A stretch of 64,000 bases of DNA from Flavobacterium sp. Root935 (GCF_001429295.1 NZ_LMJL01000012.1:111511-175510), one strand, 5' to 3'; counted from the first letter of the stretch, positions 15,636-24,615 are shown. Made by a program: numbers and translations. Notes: generated from the letters alone by a model not told the origin.

Positions 15636-16487
15636 TTACAGTGCTTTTACGGTTTCTACAAAAATACTTTTTTTATCAATAATTCCCAGATCAAATAATT
15701 GATTTTGAATTTTATTAAAAGACTTTTCTGTTAGGTTTTTCTGTGACCATTGTGTTAGTTTCAGCCACTCTTTAATATCTTCAGCTTTTTGGTGAAAAAG
15801 TTTAGATAATTTCTCGTCTATTTCTGGAATTTCTTTAAAATCAACCGTTGTTTTGTTGATGATTTCAAGAATTTTCTCTATGATCTTTGGATTCTTTTTC
15901 AAGAATTCATCGCGTACCGCAATTACAAATGAAGGCCAAGGAGTAGGGCAGTCGTCAATGCGTCTAAAAATTCCTTGATCTACAAGAGGTTTTGTCATAA
16001 AACGTTCCCACATAAAGTAGTCTGCTTTTTTGTTGGTCAGAGCATCAACAGCGCCGTCAATGGTATTTACAATTTCAAATTCTAAATCATCCATTTCCCA
16101 GCCTTGCTCATTGGCATTTACATATGCCATTAACTGCGATCCAGAACCAAGTCTTGAGATAGCGGCTTTTTTATTTTTAAGATCTTTTAGGGTTTGATAA
16201 TCTGATTTTGCAGCAACGTGAATTCCCCAAATTAAAGGCGACTGCACATAAATCTGAACAATCTTACTTGGGTTTCCAGCTGCGATATCTTTTAGAATTC
16301 CTTCGGTCAAAATAACAGCTAAATCTGTTTCTCCATCACGAAGCATTTGACACATCTTCCCAGTTCCTTCGGGTACATTTGTCCATTGTAAATCGATGTT
16401 CTCTTCTTCAAATTCACCATTTTCTATACATAGATGCCATGGCAAATTGAAGTGTTCCGGAACACCCGCAATTTTGACAGTTTTCAT
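15636..16487 (-). CDS. NMT1/ThiY-like substrate-binding protein without a signal peptide
   Basis: A 283-aa protein with the two-lobe periplasmic binding fold of the NMT1/THI5/SsuA type: MKTVKIAGVPEHFNLPWHLC at the start, then EENIDLQWTNVPEGTGKM, LKNKKAAISRLGSGSQLMAY and GAVDALTNKKADYFMWERF. There is no signal peptide or lipobox and no ABC permease or ATPase gene beside it. It may therefore be a cytoplasmic ligand binder or an enzyme such as the THI5-like group. Ligand unknown. It is followed at 10 nt by the transglutaminase gene. Confidence 0.7.
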   Translation of the reverse strand: MKTVKIAGVPEHFNLPWHLCIENGEFEEENIDLQWTNVPEGTGKMCQMLRDGETDLAVILTEGILKDIAAGNPSKIVQIYVQSPLIWGIHVAAKSDYQTLKDLKNKKAAISRLGSGSQLMAYVNANEQGWEMDDLEFEIVNTIDGAVDALTNKKADYFMWERFMTKPLVDQGIFRRIDDCPTPWPSFVIAVRDEFLKKNPKIIEKILEIINKTTVDFKEIPEIDEKLSKLFHQKAEDIKEWLKLTQWSQKNLTEKSFNKIQNQLFDLGIIDKKSIFVETVKAL

Positions 16488-16545
16488 TTATTTTAAGTTT
16501 AAGTTAAGTTGCTTGCTTGGTATGCGTATTCTAAAGTTTGTTTGT

Positions 16546-17019
16546 TTAGTTTTTTAATAAATCTGCTCTGTGTTTTTCTGAAAGACAAGGTTCTGCAAAT
16601 TCGATAATTTCCTGCGACTCGTATTCGTTCAATAGGCTTCTTACCAATGTATAATCAACATCTTTCGCAATTTCTGCTGCAAAAAAAGTTTCGTTCAATC
16701 CTTCCGACAAACAATTTATTGCCTTTAATTTTTCGCGGATGATTTCCTTATCAAAACCTTTTTCTAAAATAGCGATCTGTACAATCGAGTTTCCTGAATT
16801 TTGTATTGTTTTTCTATGCATAAAACGTTCTTCGGTTTCATCGAATTCTGCATAAAATATATCGTCTGTTGCAATTAATGGACCAAAAAATGGAATATTA
16901 TCCAGTTTAAAAAGACCTTTTTCCAGATCTATAATTTCTGCCCACATGGTTTCAGAAACTACTTCGTCCAGATAATCGCTATAGTATTTAAATAGTATTT
17001 TTTTATGGGTTTCAGACAT
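16546..17019 (-). CDS. DUF4265-like conserved protein
   Basis: A 157-aa protein that resembles the DUF4265 family: an N-terminal beta-rich domain with TMWAEIIDLEKGLFKLDNIPFF and GPLIATDDIFYAEF, and a C-terminal helical part. The middle section (NSGNSIVQIAIL) resembles the strands these proteins share. There is no signal peptide. Its stop and start overlap the upstream VOC gene by one base, which points to translational coupling. The function is unknown. Family assignment is by overall pattern and is moderately secure. Confidence 0.6.
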   Translation of the reverse strand: MSETHKKILFKYYSDYLDEVVSETMWAEIIDLEKGLFKLDNIPFFGPLIATDDIFYAEFDETEERFMHRKTIQNSGNSIVQIAILEKGFDKEIIREKLKAINCLSEGLNETFFAAEIAKDVDYTLVRSLLNEYESQEIIEFAEPCLSEKHRADLLKN

Positions 17020-17411
17020 TATTCTATTTCGTTTATTATGGCTTTTAATGAGGATATTACTATGCGATAACCGTCTGGATCCTGAATCATTTTGCCATTT
17101 TCATTCCAATACGGATTAATCGCTGGTATCATTTCAATATTATTGCGTGTAAGTTTATGTATTAAATCGTTGTAATTTGAAATTGTTTTTGGATAAAGTA
17201 CGATTATATCATCTTCATCAAAGGTATGTTTAGCTTCTATTTCAGACTTTGTAAACTCAAAATGCCAGTCTAAACCTGGCTTTCCTATAAAAATTCCATC
17301 GTACTTATTATGTTTTTCAAAACCGCCTAATCGCTCGAAACCTAGAATATTTACATAAAAATCTTCTATTTTTTCTAGATTATTGGTATGTCTTGCCACT
17401 CTCAAAAACAT
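17019..17411 (-). CDS. VOC family protein
   Basis: A 130-aa glyoxalase-fold protein. MFLRVARHTNNLEKIEDFYV is the typical first beta strand and helix, DIIVLYPKTISNYND a central module boundary and MIQDPDGYRIVISS the last strand with a conserved Asp-Pro-Asp-Gly. Only some of the metal ligands are evident. The gene overlaps the following DUF4265-like gene by one base, so the two are very probably made together. Substrate unknown. Confidence 0.8.
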   Translation of the reverse strand: MFLRVARHTNNLEKIEDFYVNILGFERLGGFEKHNKYDGIFIGKPGLDWHFEFTKSEIEAKHTFDEDDIIVLYPKTISNYNDLIHKLTRNNIEMIPAINPYWNENGKMIQDPDGYRIVISSLKAIINEIE

Positions 17412-17462
17412 AATTCAGTATTTTTATAATTATCTCATTTCCTAATTTAACAAATTATCCAA

Positions 17463-18332
17463 TTAATTACCAGCCAGCTTATTCAATGTATAACCAATTA
17501 ATTCATCTACAGCTTTATATGGATCTGCACTAAAAGTTCCCGAAGCACGATTGGCGATAATAGCATTAAGCGACAAAGCACTGTGCCCAAGAAGCGCAGA
17601 AAGTCCGTAGATTGCTGCTGTTTCCATCTCTAAATTAGTGATTTTAGTTTCATTAAAACTAAAATTATCCATTTTATTATTCAATTCAGCATCTTGAATA
17701 TTCAAACGCAAAACTCTTCCCTGCGGACCGTAAAAACCTCCTGCAGTTGCCGTAATTCCTTTAAATATTCTACTAGATTCGATTAATTTTTCTAATTTTT
17801 CAGAACACTTTGTTACATAAGGTTTCCCTTTTCTAGGATCCCAATCGGTATGTTTTACAAAAGCATCTTCTATTTCGGTAATCGACACGTCGTCAATTAA
17901 ATAGGAGCGGAGCATATTATCTAAACCTAAACCAAATTTTGACATCACGAAGCTGTCTACAGGAATATCTGCCTGAAGAGAACCAGAAGTTCCGATTCTA
18001 ATAATATTTAGTGAAGTTAAGGTTTCTTTTGGCTCACGCGTCTTTAAATCGATATTAACTAATGCATCTAGTTCGTTTAGAACAATATCGATATTATCTG
18101 GACCGATTCCAGTAGAAATTACAGAGATTCTTTTTCCTTTGTAAATTCCTGTTTGGGTTTTAAATTCTCTTTTTTGAGTTGAATATTCGATTGAATCGAA
18201 AAACTGAGTAATTTTTTCAACTCTATTTTGGTCACCAACAAAAATAATGTCGTGTGCAATATGTTCAGGACGAAGGTTTAAATGATAAACACTTCCGCCT
18301 GGATTTAGTATTAATTCTGATGATTGGATCAT
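17463..18332 (-). CDS. Nucleoside phosphorylase (uridine phosphorylase type)
   Basis: A 289-aa enzyme of the purine/uridine nucleoside phosphorylase superfamily, which cleaves a nucleoside with phosphate to a base and ribose 1-phosphate in salvage. Diagnostic parts are IAHDIIFVGDQNRVEKI near the N-terminus, the phosphate-binding STGIGPDNIDIVLNEL, IRIGTSGSLQ around residue 115 and NLEMETAAIYGLSALLGH, which holds the conserved Met-Glu of the nucleoside-binding loop. Length is slightly above the usual 250 residues. It is a single gene, separated from the next by an octamer-like repeat. Specificity (uridine versus purine) is not settled by sequence alone. Confidence 0.85.
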   Translation of the reverse strand: MIQSSELILNPGGSVYHLNLRPEHIAHDIIFVGDQNRVEKITQFFDSIEYSTQKREFKTQTGIYKGKRISVISTGIGPDNIDIVLNELDALVNIDLKTREPKETLTSLNIIRIGTSGSLQADIPVDSFVMSKFGLGLDNMLRSYLIDDVSITEIEDAFVKHTDWDPRKGKPYVTKCSEKLEKLIESSRIFKGITATAGGFYGPQGRVLRLNIQDAELNNKMDNFSFNETKITNLEMETAAIYGLSALLGHSALSLNAIIANRASGTFSADPYKAVDELIGYTLNKLAGN

Positions 18333-18339
18333 TTTTTTT

Positions 18340-18440
18340 AAGTTGCTAAGGTTCTGAGGTACTAAAGTTCTGAGATTTTAATTTCAATTTATTCAAATTC
18401 TAAACTTCAATTAAAAAAATCTAAAATCTAAAATCTAAAA
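18340..18440. repeat. Short-period intergenic repeats
   Basis: Octamer-like units (variants of GTTCTGAG and GTACTAAA) followed by a tandem AATCTAA array with 7-bp period (18418-18438). It lies between a gene and its upstream neighbour and belongs to the heptad and octad class seen elsewhere. Confidence 0.7.
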
Positions 18441-18443
18441 TTT

Positions 18444-18776
18444 TTATCCTCCTACACGTTTGGTTTTAAATCCTTTTTCTTTTAAGATTGCCATAATTTT
18501 ATCACGATAATCGCCTTGGATAATAATAGAATCATCTTTAAAGGTTCCGCCAACGCTGAGTTTGGTTTTGATTTCTTTGGCTAAGATTTTAAAATCTTCG
18601 TCAGAGCCTTCATAACCTTCAATAATGGTTGTTGGTTTTCCTTTTCTTTTCTCAAATTTGCAGATCATAGGTTCTTTTTGAACATAGAGAACGTGTTCTT
18701 GTTCTTCAACTTGCTCTGGTTCATTTGATTCTACATGATCTGGAAATAAATTCTTTAATTGATCTTTAAAGTCCAT
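18444..18776 (-). CDS. SUI1/YciH family translation factor
   Basis: A 110-aa eIF1/SUI1-like protein. The charged N-terminal tail (residues 1-40) precedes a SUI1 domain. Hallmarks are RKGKPTTIIEGYEGSDEDF in the middle, LKTKLSVGGTFKDDSIIIQG-like strands and the closing GFKTKRVGG. In bacteria YciH-type proteins bind the 30S subunit and influence start-codon selection, especially under stress. It is a monocistronic cytoplasmic gene. Function in this organism is assumed from the family. Confidence 0.88.
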   Translation of the reverse strand: MDFKDQLKNLFPDHVESNEPEQVEEQEHVLYVQKEPMICKFEKRKGKPTTIIEGYEGSDEDFKILAKEIKTKLSVGGTFKDDSIIIQGDYRDKIMAILKEKGFKTKRVGG

Positions 18777-18886
18777 AACTTTTTTATTCTATAAATAAAT
18801 CCCAATAAATATAGTTCATAAAAATTAAATTCCAAACTCCAACAAAAGATTGGAATTTGGAATTTTATATTAGAATTTATTTAAGT

Positions 18887-19837
18887 TTATTTTTTAATTA
18901 AACCTAATTCTACTAAACGTTCGTGTAAAAACTCTCCCGCAGAAATATCTTCGAATTTCTTTGGGTTTTCTTCATCAATACAGTTTTCAAGACAATCCAA
19001 ACGCATATCGCTTACCGGATGCATAAAAAACGGAATTGAATAACGTGAAGTTCCCCATAATTCTCTCGGCGGATTTACCACTTGGTGAATTGTAGATTTT
19101 AATTTATTGTTTGTATGTCTTGACAACATATCACCAACGTTAATTACCAATTCGTCATCTTCTGCAATAGCATCGATCCATTCACCGTTATGATTTTGAA
19201 CTTGTAATCCTTTACCTTGAGCTCCCATTAATAGAGTAATAAGGTTAATGTCACCGTGAGCCGCTGCACGAATAGCGTTTTCTGGCTCAGAAGTAATTGG
19301 AGGGTAGTGGATAGGTCTTAAAATTGAGTTTCCTTCTTTTGCATAGTTATCAAAATAGAATTCGTCAAGACCTAAATGCAAAGCCAAAGCTCTTAATACA
19401 TAAACACCTGTTTTTTCTAATTTTTGATACGCTTCTTTACCAACCGCGTTAAATCGAGGTAATTCAGTAACTTCCACATTATCTGGGTATTCTGAAGCCC
19501 ATCTTGAATCTTTGTCAACGTATTGACCAAAATGCCAAAATTCTTTTAAATCTCCTTCTTTACGTCCTTTAGCATGTTCTTTTCCAAAAGAAACATAACC
19601 TCTTTGTCCGCCGATTCCAGGAATTTCATATTTATGCTTAGTCTCTATTGGCAAGGCGAAAAAGTTTCTAATTTCACCATAAAGTTCGTTCACCAATTGA
19701 TCATCAAGAAAATGACCTTTTAAGGCTACGAAGCCAATGTTTTCAAATGCACTGCCGATTTCATTTACAAATTTTTGTTTACGTTTCGGGTCGTCCGAAA
19801 GGAAATCACGTAAGTCTACACTAGGAATGTTTTGCAT
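18887..19837 (-). CDS. Isopenicillin N synthase-like 2-oxoglutarate/Fe(II) dioxygenase
   Basis: A 316-aa oxygenase. The iron-binding HxD...H motif is in AHGDINLITLLMGA and STIHQVVNPP, and the 2-oxoglutarate-binding RxS is in TSRYSIPFFMHP. The N-terminal DIOX_N module starts with IPSVDLRDFLSDD. The order and spacing are those of the isopenicillin N synthase family, which carries out oxidative ring closures or hydroxylations. No biosynthetic cluster surrounds it, so the substrate is unknown. A hairpin (AAAGGTG with CACCTTT, 19863-19882) and a -7 box lie upstream. Confidence 0.85.
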   Translation of the reverse strand: MQNIPSVDLRDFLSDDPKRKQKFVNEIGSAFENIGFVALKGHFLDDQLVNELYGEIRNFFALPIETKHKYEIPGIGGQRGYVSFGKEHAKGRKEGDLKEFWHFGQYVDKDSRWASEYPDNVEVTELPRFNAVGKEAYQKLEKTGVYVLRALALHLGLDEFYFDNYAKEGNSILRPIHYPPITSEPENAIRAAAHGDINLITLLMGAQGKGLQVQNHNGEWIDAIAEDDELVINVGDMLSRHTNNKLKSTIHQVVNPPRELWGTSRYSIPFFMHPVSDMRLDCLENCIDEENPKKFEDISAGEFLHERLVELGLIKK

Positions 19838-19889
19838 ACTTTACATTTTATATTTAAGAACAAAAGGTGTCATAAGCACCTTTCGCTAA

Positions 19890-19897
19890 CAAAGGTA
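19890..19897 (-). promoter_or_regulatory. -7 promoter box of the dioxygenase gene
   Basis: TACCTTTG on the minus strand matches TAnnTTTG. No clear -33 TTTG is seen at 19 nt. The start codon is about 50 nt downstream. Confidence 0.45.
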
Positions 19898-19993
19898 TAG
19901 AATATTTTAGAAAATAATCTTAAGCTCAGACATTAAAAGCAGATTTCTGATTAAAAAAATATTTCAGAATTGAATAAAATTAACGCAAATTGT

Positions 19994-20001
19994 TATATTT
20001 G
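19994..20001 (+). promoter_or_regulatory. -7 promoter box of the ketoacid dehydrogenase gene
   Basis: TATATTTG is a perfect TAnnTTTG box, with TTG about 21 nt upstream and the start codon 24 nt downstream. Confidence 0.55.
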
Positions 20002-20025
20002 AAACACCTAAAAACAAAAAATTAG

Positions 20026-22002
20026 ATGATTTTTTACCGACAAAACCTTACTGACGCTCAATTATTAGACCTCTATAAAAAAATATTAAAACCCCGACTA
20101 ATCGAAGAAAAGATGCTGATCTTGATTCGTCAGGGAAAAGTTTCTAAATGGTTCTCCGGAATCGGGCAAGAAGCTATTGCTGTTGGTGTTACGGCTGTTT
20201 TAGATCAGTCAGAATATATACTTCCAATGCACCGAAATTTAGGTGTTTTTACTACAAGAGAAATTCCGCTTCATCGTTTATTTTCACAATGGCAGGGAAA
20301 AGCAAACGGTTTTACAAAAGGCCGTGATAGAAGTTTTCACTTTGGAACACAGGAATATAATATTATTGGAATGATTTCGCATCTTGGTCCGCAGTTAGGA
20401 ATTGCTGATGGAATTGCTTTAGCGGATAAACTTCAAAACAATAAAAAAATTACGGCCGTTTTTACAGGCGAAGGCGCAACAAGCGAGGGAGATTTTCATG
20501 AAGCTTTGAATATTGCTGCCGTTTGGAAGCTTCCAGTAATGTTTATTATTGAAAATAACGGCTACGGACTTTCAACGCCGACTAATGAACAATATGCCTG
20601 CGAAAATCTTGCTGATAAAGGAATTGGCTACGGAATTGAAAGCTGGATTATTGACGGAAATAATATTGTTGAAGTTTATAATAAATTGTCTCAGCTTAAA
20701 AAAGAAATGCAGGAAAATCCGCGTCCGGTTTTATTGGAATTTAAAACTTTCAGAATGCGCGGACACGAGGAGGCGAGTGGTACAAAATATGTTCCTCAGG
20801 AATTAATGGACCAATGGGAACAAAGAGATCCAGTTACCAATTACAGAAAATATTTGACTGAAAATGGTATTCTAACTTCAGAATTAGACGACCAATTTCA
20901 CGCCGAAATCAAACAAGAAATTGACGAGAATTGGGCAATGGCAAATGCTGAACCTGAAATCGAAGCAACTTATAGCGGAGAATTAGATGATGTTTATAAA
21001 CTATATGAATATGAAGAGTATAGCCATAATTCTGAATCAGAAAATATTCGTTTTATAGATGCTATTCGAAATAGTTTAGAGCAATCTATGTGGCGCCATA
21101 AAAACCTTGTCATTATGGGACAGGATATCGCTGAATATGGAGGGGCTTTTAAAATTACAGATAATTTTGTTGACGTTTTTGGAAAAGACAGGGTTCGCAA
21201 TACACCTATTTGTGAAAGTGCTGTTGTTTCGACAGGAATGGGACTTTCTATAAACGGTTATAAAGCAATTGTAGAAATGCAGTTTGCGGATTTTGTTTCG
21301 ACAGGATTTAATCCGATTGTGAATTTATTGGCAAAATCACATTACCGCTGGGGTGAAAAAGCAGATGTTGTCGTTCGTATGCCTTGCGGAGGCGGAACTC
21401 AGGCAGGACCTTTCCATTCGCAGACCAATGAAGCTTGGTTTACCAAAACTCCTGGTTTGAAAGTGGTTTATCCAGCTTTTCCATACGATGCAAAAGGACT
21501 TTTAAACACTGCTATTAACGATCCAAATCCGGTCTTGTTTTTTGAACATAAATTATTGTACCGAAGTATTTATCAAGATGTTCCTAAAGATTACTACACG
21601 ATTCCGTTTGGAAAAGCAGCTGTATTAAAAGAAGGAAACGCAGTTACGATAATCACTTTTGGTGCGCCAGTACACTGGGCTTTAGATACTTTAGCGCAAC
21701 ATCCAGAAATTGATGCCGATTTAATTGATTTAAGAAGTTTACAGCCTTTAGATACTGAAACAATTTTTGCTTCTATAAAAAAGACAGGAAAAGCTATTAT
21801 TTATCAAGAAGATACTATGTTTGGTGGAATTGCAAGCGATATCTCTGCTTTGATTATGGAAAATTGTTTCGAATATTTGGATGCTCCAGTAAAAAGAGTT
21901 GCCAGTTTAGATTCGCCTATTCCGTTTACAAAAGCTCTTGAAGATCAGTTTTTGCCGAGAAATCGTTTTGAAGAAGTTTTGCTTGAGCTTTTGAGATATT
22001 AA
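20026..22002 (+). CDS. Fused branched-chain 2-oxoacid dehydrogenase E1, alpha and beta domains
   Basis: A 658-aa thiamine-diphosphate enzyme in which E1-alpha (about residues 1-330) and E1-beta (about 340-658) are joined in one chain. The thiamine-diphosphate loop is in TGEGATSEGDFHEALNIA (148-165) ending at ENN 176-178. The beta part has the usual MGQDIAEYGGAFKITD and VRMPCGGGTQAGPFHSQ. It decarboxylates 2-oxo acids from Val, Leu and Ile and passes the acyl group to the lipoyl E2. E2 and E3 genes are not in this window. Fused E1 is common in Flavobacteria. It has its own promoter, so E1 is probably expressed separately from E2/E3. Confidence 0.9.
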   Translation: MIFYRQNLTDAQLLDLYKKILKPRLIEEKMLILIRQGKVSKWFSGIGQEAIAVGVTAVLDQSEYILPMHRNLGVFTTREIPLHRLFSQWQGKANGFTKGRDRSFHFGTQEYNIIGMISHLGPQLGIADGIALADKLQNNKKITAVFTGEGATSEGDFHEALNIAAVWKLPVMFIIENNGYGLSTPTNEQYACENLADKGIGYGIESWIIDGNNIVEVYNKLSQLKKEMQENPRPVLLEFKTFRMRGHEEASGTKYVPQELMDQWEQRDPVTNYRKYLTENGILTSELDDQFHAEIKQEIDENWAMANAEPEIEATYSGELDDVYKLYEYEEYSHNSESENIRFIDAIRNSLEQSMWRHKNLVIMGQDIAEYGGAFKITDNFVDVFGKDRVRNTPICESAVVSTGMGLSINGYKAIVEMQFADFVSTGFNPIVNLLAKSHYRWGEKADVVVRMPCGGGTQAGPFHSQTNEAWFTKTPGLKVVYPAFPYDAKGLLNTAINDPNPVLFFEHKLLYRSIYQDVPKDYYTIPFGKAAVLKEGNAVTIITFGAPVHWALDTLAQHPEIDADLIDLRSLQPLDTETIFASIKKTGKAIIYQEDTMFGGIASDISALIMENCFEYLDAPVKRVASLDSPIPFTKALEDQFLPRNRFEEVLLELLRY

Positions 22003-22004
22003 AA

Positions 22005-22072
22005 TAATGAGAAACTAAGATTCTGAGTTAAAAAAACTTAGAATCTTAGCATCTTAGAGCCTTAGTATCTTA
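22005..22072. repeat. Octamer repeat CTTAGnnT between convergent genes
   Basis: Inverted arms AAACTAAGATTCTGAG and CTTAGAAT, followed by CTTAG units every 8 bp. The arms can fold into a hairpin and may serve as terminator between two convergent genes. Confidence 0.7.
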
Positions 22073-23041
22073 AATAAGAACCACTAATCTTTTTCCGTCA
22101 ACAACTTCGGCATTCCACATTTTTTCAATATCTGATAAATTCACTTTTTCAATATTTACTTTTAGTATATTTTTAGAAGCCAAAAGAAACATTTCTGGAA
22201 GTATTTCAGAAAATAATAATTTCACTTCATCCTTTGTCCAGCTTCCTAAACCCGATCCTGATAACTGCAAATCAACGCTTCTTAGAATTTGCGCAGATAA
22301 TTGAATCGTATCTCCAGACATAGAACCAACAGAAACGTATCTTGTTTTAGGTGTAAAATTTCCATTTCCTTTTAAAACTGAAAGAATAAGTTCAGCCGAT
22401 TGTCCCCATAAATAATCAATGACAATATCAATAGGAGAGTTTTGATGAATTTGTTTTAACTGATTAATAATAGATTCGTCTTTTTGTTTTAGCGAAACAA
22501 TCTCGTCAGCGCCTAATTCTAAAAGACTTTGAAGTGTCTTTTCGTTTCTTCCAGTAACAATTATTTTCTTTGCTCCATAATGTTTAGCAATTTGTATCGC
22601 CATTTGGCCTGTAAACCCTGTTGCTCCATTTATTAAAACCGTTTCACCAGGTTTTATTCCTGCTCTAAATCGAAGTGCCATTGCCGAGCCGGCAACCGCA
22701 TTAGGCAATGTTGCGGCCGTCGCATCGTCAATTCCGTCAGGCAATACAACCATTCTGCTTTTTTCTACTAAAGCTTTTTCAGCAATTGTTCCAGAAATTC
22801 CGCGTGCATAAAGTCTTGTGCCGTTTTCCAAAACTCCAACAGCATCACTGCCGACTACAAATCCATTTTGATTTTCATTTTCTGAAGAATAATGATCTCC
22901 GCTGGCAATTCCTTTGTCTAAATTGGTAATCGCAACGGCTTTAACCGAAATTAAAACCTCGTTTTCATTTGATACAATTGGTTCTGCAAAATCTGCATAT
23001 TTGGGTAATTCGCCTTTTTTATAAACTACTGCTGCTTTCAT
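22070..23041 (-). CDS. Zinc-independent MDR quinone/alcohol oxidoreductase
   Basis: A 323-aa NADPH-dependent oxidoreductase of the medium-chain dehydrogenase family without the structural or catalytic zinc Cys residues. The coenzyme motif is GETVLINGATGFTGQMAIQIAKH (about 132-154). The N-terminal half has the usual GroES-like fold with VGSDAVGVL. It probably reduces quinones or unsaturated carbonyls. The gene is next to a Crp/Fnr regulator, and its promoter carries the same operator geometry found in front of the SDR gene at 5115, so it is probably activated by that regulator in response to an oxidant or electrophile. That role is inference. Confidence 0.85.
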   Translation of the reverse strand: MKAAVVYKKGELPKYADFAEPIVSNENEVLISVKAVAITNLDKGIASGDHYSSENENQNGFVVGSDAVGVLENGTRLYARGISGTIAEKALVEKSRMVVLPDGIDDATAATLPNAVAGSAMALRFRAGIKPGETVLINGATGFTGQMAIQIAKHYGAKKIIVTGRNEKTLQSLLELGADEIVSLKQKDESIINQLKQIHQNSPIDIVIDYLWGQSAELILSVLKGNGNFTPKTRYVSVGSMSGDTIQLSAQILRSVDLQLSGSGLGSWTKDEVKLLFSEILPEMFLLASKNILKVNIEKVNLSDIEKMWNAEVVDGKRLVVLI

Positions 23042-23061
23042 AATTATTAAATTTTATGAAG

Positions 23062-23106
23062 CAAAATTATAGAGCCATTTGCGGGAAGACGATAACATTT
23101 GTTATC
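23062..23106 (-). promoter_or_regulatory. Crp/Fnr-type operator and -7 box of the MDR oxidoreductase gene
   Basis: GATAACATTTGTTATC (23091-23106) is a perfect 7-2-7 palindrome. On the minus strand it is followed after 21 nt by TAATTTTG (23062-23069), a good -7 box, 21 nt before the start codon. The arms differ in sequence from the site near 5043 but the layout is identical. Confidence 0.75.
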
Positions 23107-23118
23107 AAATGAAAAGAG

Positions 23119-23694
23119 CTATTTATTTTGAAGCAGTTTACTTTTTATCCGGCTTAAATGAACTGTACTCACACCCAAATAAGAAGCAATATAATGCTGT
23201 GGCACTCTTTGTACTATTTGAGGTTTTTCTTCAATTAAACTAAGATAACGCTGAGCAGGAGAATCTTTTAGAAATGAGAAAAAATGTTTCATATAATCAA
23301 ATGTTCTCTGAAAAAGCATATTAATTAATCGGTCTCGCAGTTCTGGAATTTCCTTTATTTCTTCAATTATGGTATCAACATCTTCTTTATGAATCCACCA
23401 TAAAACAGAAGGTTCGATTGTTTCTATAAAAACCGGACTCGGAAATTTTTTCATAAAACTTTCAATAGAAGAAACGCTTTGATTTTCGAAAAAGAACTGC
23501 GAAGTCAGATCTTTTCCGTTATGATTGAACCAAACACGAATACAGCCTTTTTCGATAACAAAAAGTTTTTTTGAAATTTCCCCTTCTTCTAAAAGAGTTG
23601 TTTTGGCAGCAACTTCAATGCGATTGAAATAATTGGTGTATTCAATCCATTTTTCATCGGTTACAGGGAATTTATTTCGGAATTGGTCGAACAT
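23119..23694 (-). CDS. Crp/Fnr family transcriptional regulator
   Basis: A 191-aa regulator with an N-terminal cyclic-nucleotide-binding cupin (about 20-115) and a short C-terminal HTH ending HYIASYLGVSTVHLSRIKSK. It is the same architecture and size as the regulator at 4465, with a different recognition helix (VSTVHLSRIK versus ITQSSLSRIR). This fits its different predicted operator, GATAACA rather than TTTGCCA. The effector is unknown. It lies directly upstream of the oxidoreductase gene; the palindromic site lies between them and so controls mainly that gene. It follows the 135-aa gene by 19 nt and may share its mRNA. Confidence 0.85.
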   Translation of the reverse strand: MFDQFRNKFPVTDEKWIEYTNYFNRIEVAAKTTLLEEGEISKKLFVIEKGCIRVWFNHNGKDLTSQFFFENQSVSSIESFMKKFPSPVFIETIEPSVLWWIHKEDVDTIIEEIKEIPELRDRLINMLFQRTFDYMKHFFSFLKDSPAQRYLSLIEEKPQIVQRVPQHYIASYLGVSTVHLSRIKSKLLQNK

Positions 23695-23713
23695 TAATTT
23701 TTCAATTTAAATT

Positions 23714-24121
23714 CTACTTCGAATCCGATTCTACTTCAAACAGCTGCACTTGATTTTTCAAACGATCTATCAACAAATTCATCATTCTTTTATTTAAACT
23801 TGAAGAATTTTGAATATAAGTATCGTATTCTTGAATGGTGAAAAGCGCCATTACAATTCCTTTTAAAGAATTTCTGAATTTAATATCTTTTTGAATTGAA
23901 TTTTCAATTGTCTGCAGTTTCCTTTCAACAGAATACGAATAAAAATCTGGTTTGTTTTTATTCACATAATTTATAAAAACCGCTACAAAAAGGTCGTTTT
24001 GAAGCTTTAAAATAGGTCGAATGGTTTGATTTTGAAAGATCTCATCTGGAGAAGATTGAGCACTTACAGTTCCTAAAGTTTCGCCTCTGAATTCTTTTAA
24101 AAAAGTGTCTCTATCTGCCAT
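23714..24121 (-). CDS. Conserved hypothetical helical protein
   Basis: A 135-aa protein that is not recognised as a named family. It is largely helical and has no signal peptide: RKLQTIENSIQKDIKFRN in the middle and a charged C-terminal segment. A hydrophobic stretch LKGIVMALFTIQEY occurs around residue 88 but is too short to be a certain membrane helix. It lies 19 nt before the Crp/Fnr regulator gene and is read in the same direction, so the two could be co-transcribed. Similar proteins occur in Flavobacteria as unannotated neighbours. No function can be given. Confidence 0.55.
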   Translation of the reverse strand: MADRDTFLKEFRGETLGTVSAQSSPDEIFQNQTIRPILKLQNDLFVAVFINYVNKNKPDFYSYSVERKLQTIENSIQKDIKFRNSLKGIVMALFTIQEYDTYIQNSSSLNKRMMNLLIDRLKNQVQLFEVESDSK

Positions 24122-24191
24122 GTTTTTTCTTTAAAGTTAAATAAATAATCCCACAGTAAAAACCTATTTTTGTTTTTTATAAAATAAAAAT

Positions 24192-24608
24192 ATGCGATTA
24201 TTTCTATTTCTGAGCGTACTGCTAGTTTCCTGCAATTCAAAAGAAGATAAAGATAAATATAATCATGCCCTTTATCGTGCTGTAAACAATAAAGATACTG
24301 CGGTTTTAGATATTCATATGAACGACAAACGTTTTTATGGACGATATGAAATTTCGCGTTACGGATATGGAAAAGATTCTGGTGACGTAAGAGGTGATCT
24401 TAAAGGCGATACACTTCGAGGCGATTATCATTATATTTCTTTTGGCGGAAGCTGGAAAAGAGTTCCACTGGCACTTTTAAAGAAGGATAACAAACTTTAC
24501 TTAGGAAAAGGTGTTATCGGAACTTACTTCAATCTTCCCTGTTTTGTACCTGGAGTTCCAATTGAGTACAATAACTCAGAGTTTATTTTTGAGAGAATAG
24601 AGGAGTAG
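24192..24608 (+). CDS. Small lipoprotein of unknown function
   Basis: A 138-aa lipoprotein with signal peptide and lipobox (LFLFLSVLLVSC), then a Ser/Lys/Asp-rich stretch. The core has repeated small beta elements such as FYGRYEISRYGYGKDSGDV and GDLKGDTLRGDYHYISFGG. These resemble the antiparallel, glycine-containing strands of small beta-barrel or lipocalin-like proteins of Bacteroidota. It would be anchored in the envelope. No close named family can be claimed. It ends just before a heptad repeat that forms a long hairpin and probably stops transcription. Confidence 0.6.
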   Translation: MRLFLFLSVLLVSCNSKEDKDKYNHALYRAVNNKDTAVLDIHMNDKRFYGRYEISRYGYGKDSGDVRGDLKGDTLRGDYHYISFGGSWKRVPLALLKKDNKLYLGKGVIGTYFNLPCFVPGVPIEYNNSEFIFERIEE

Positions 24609-24615
24609 GGGATTT

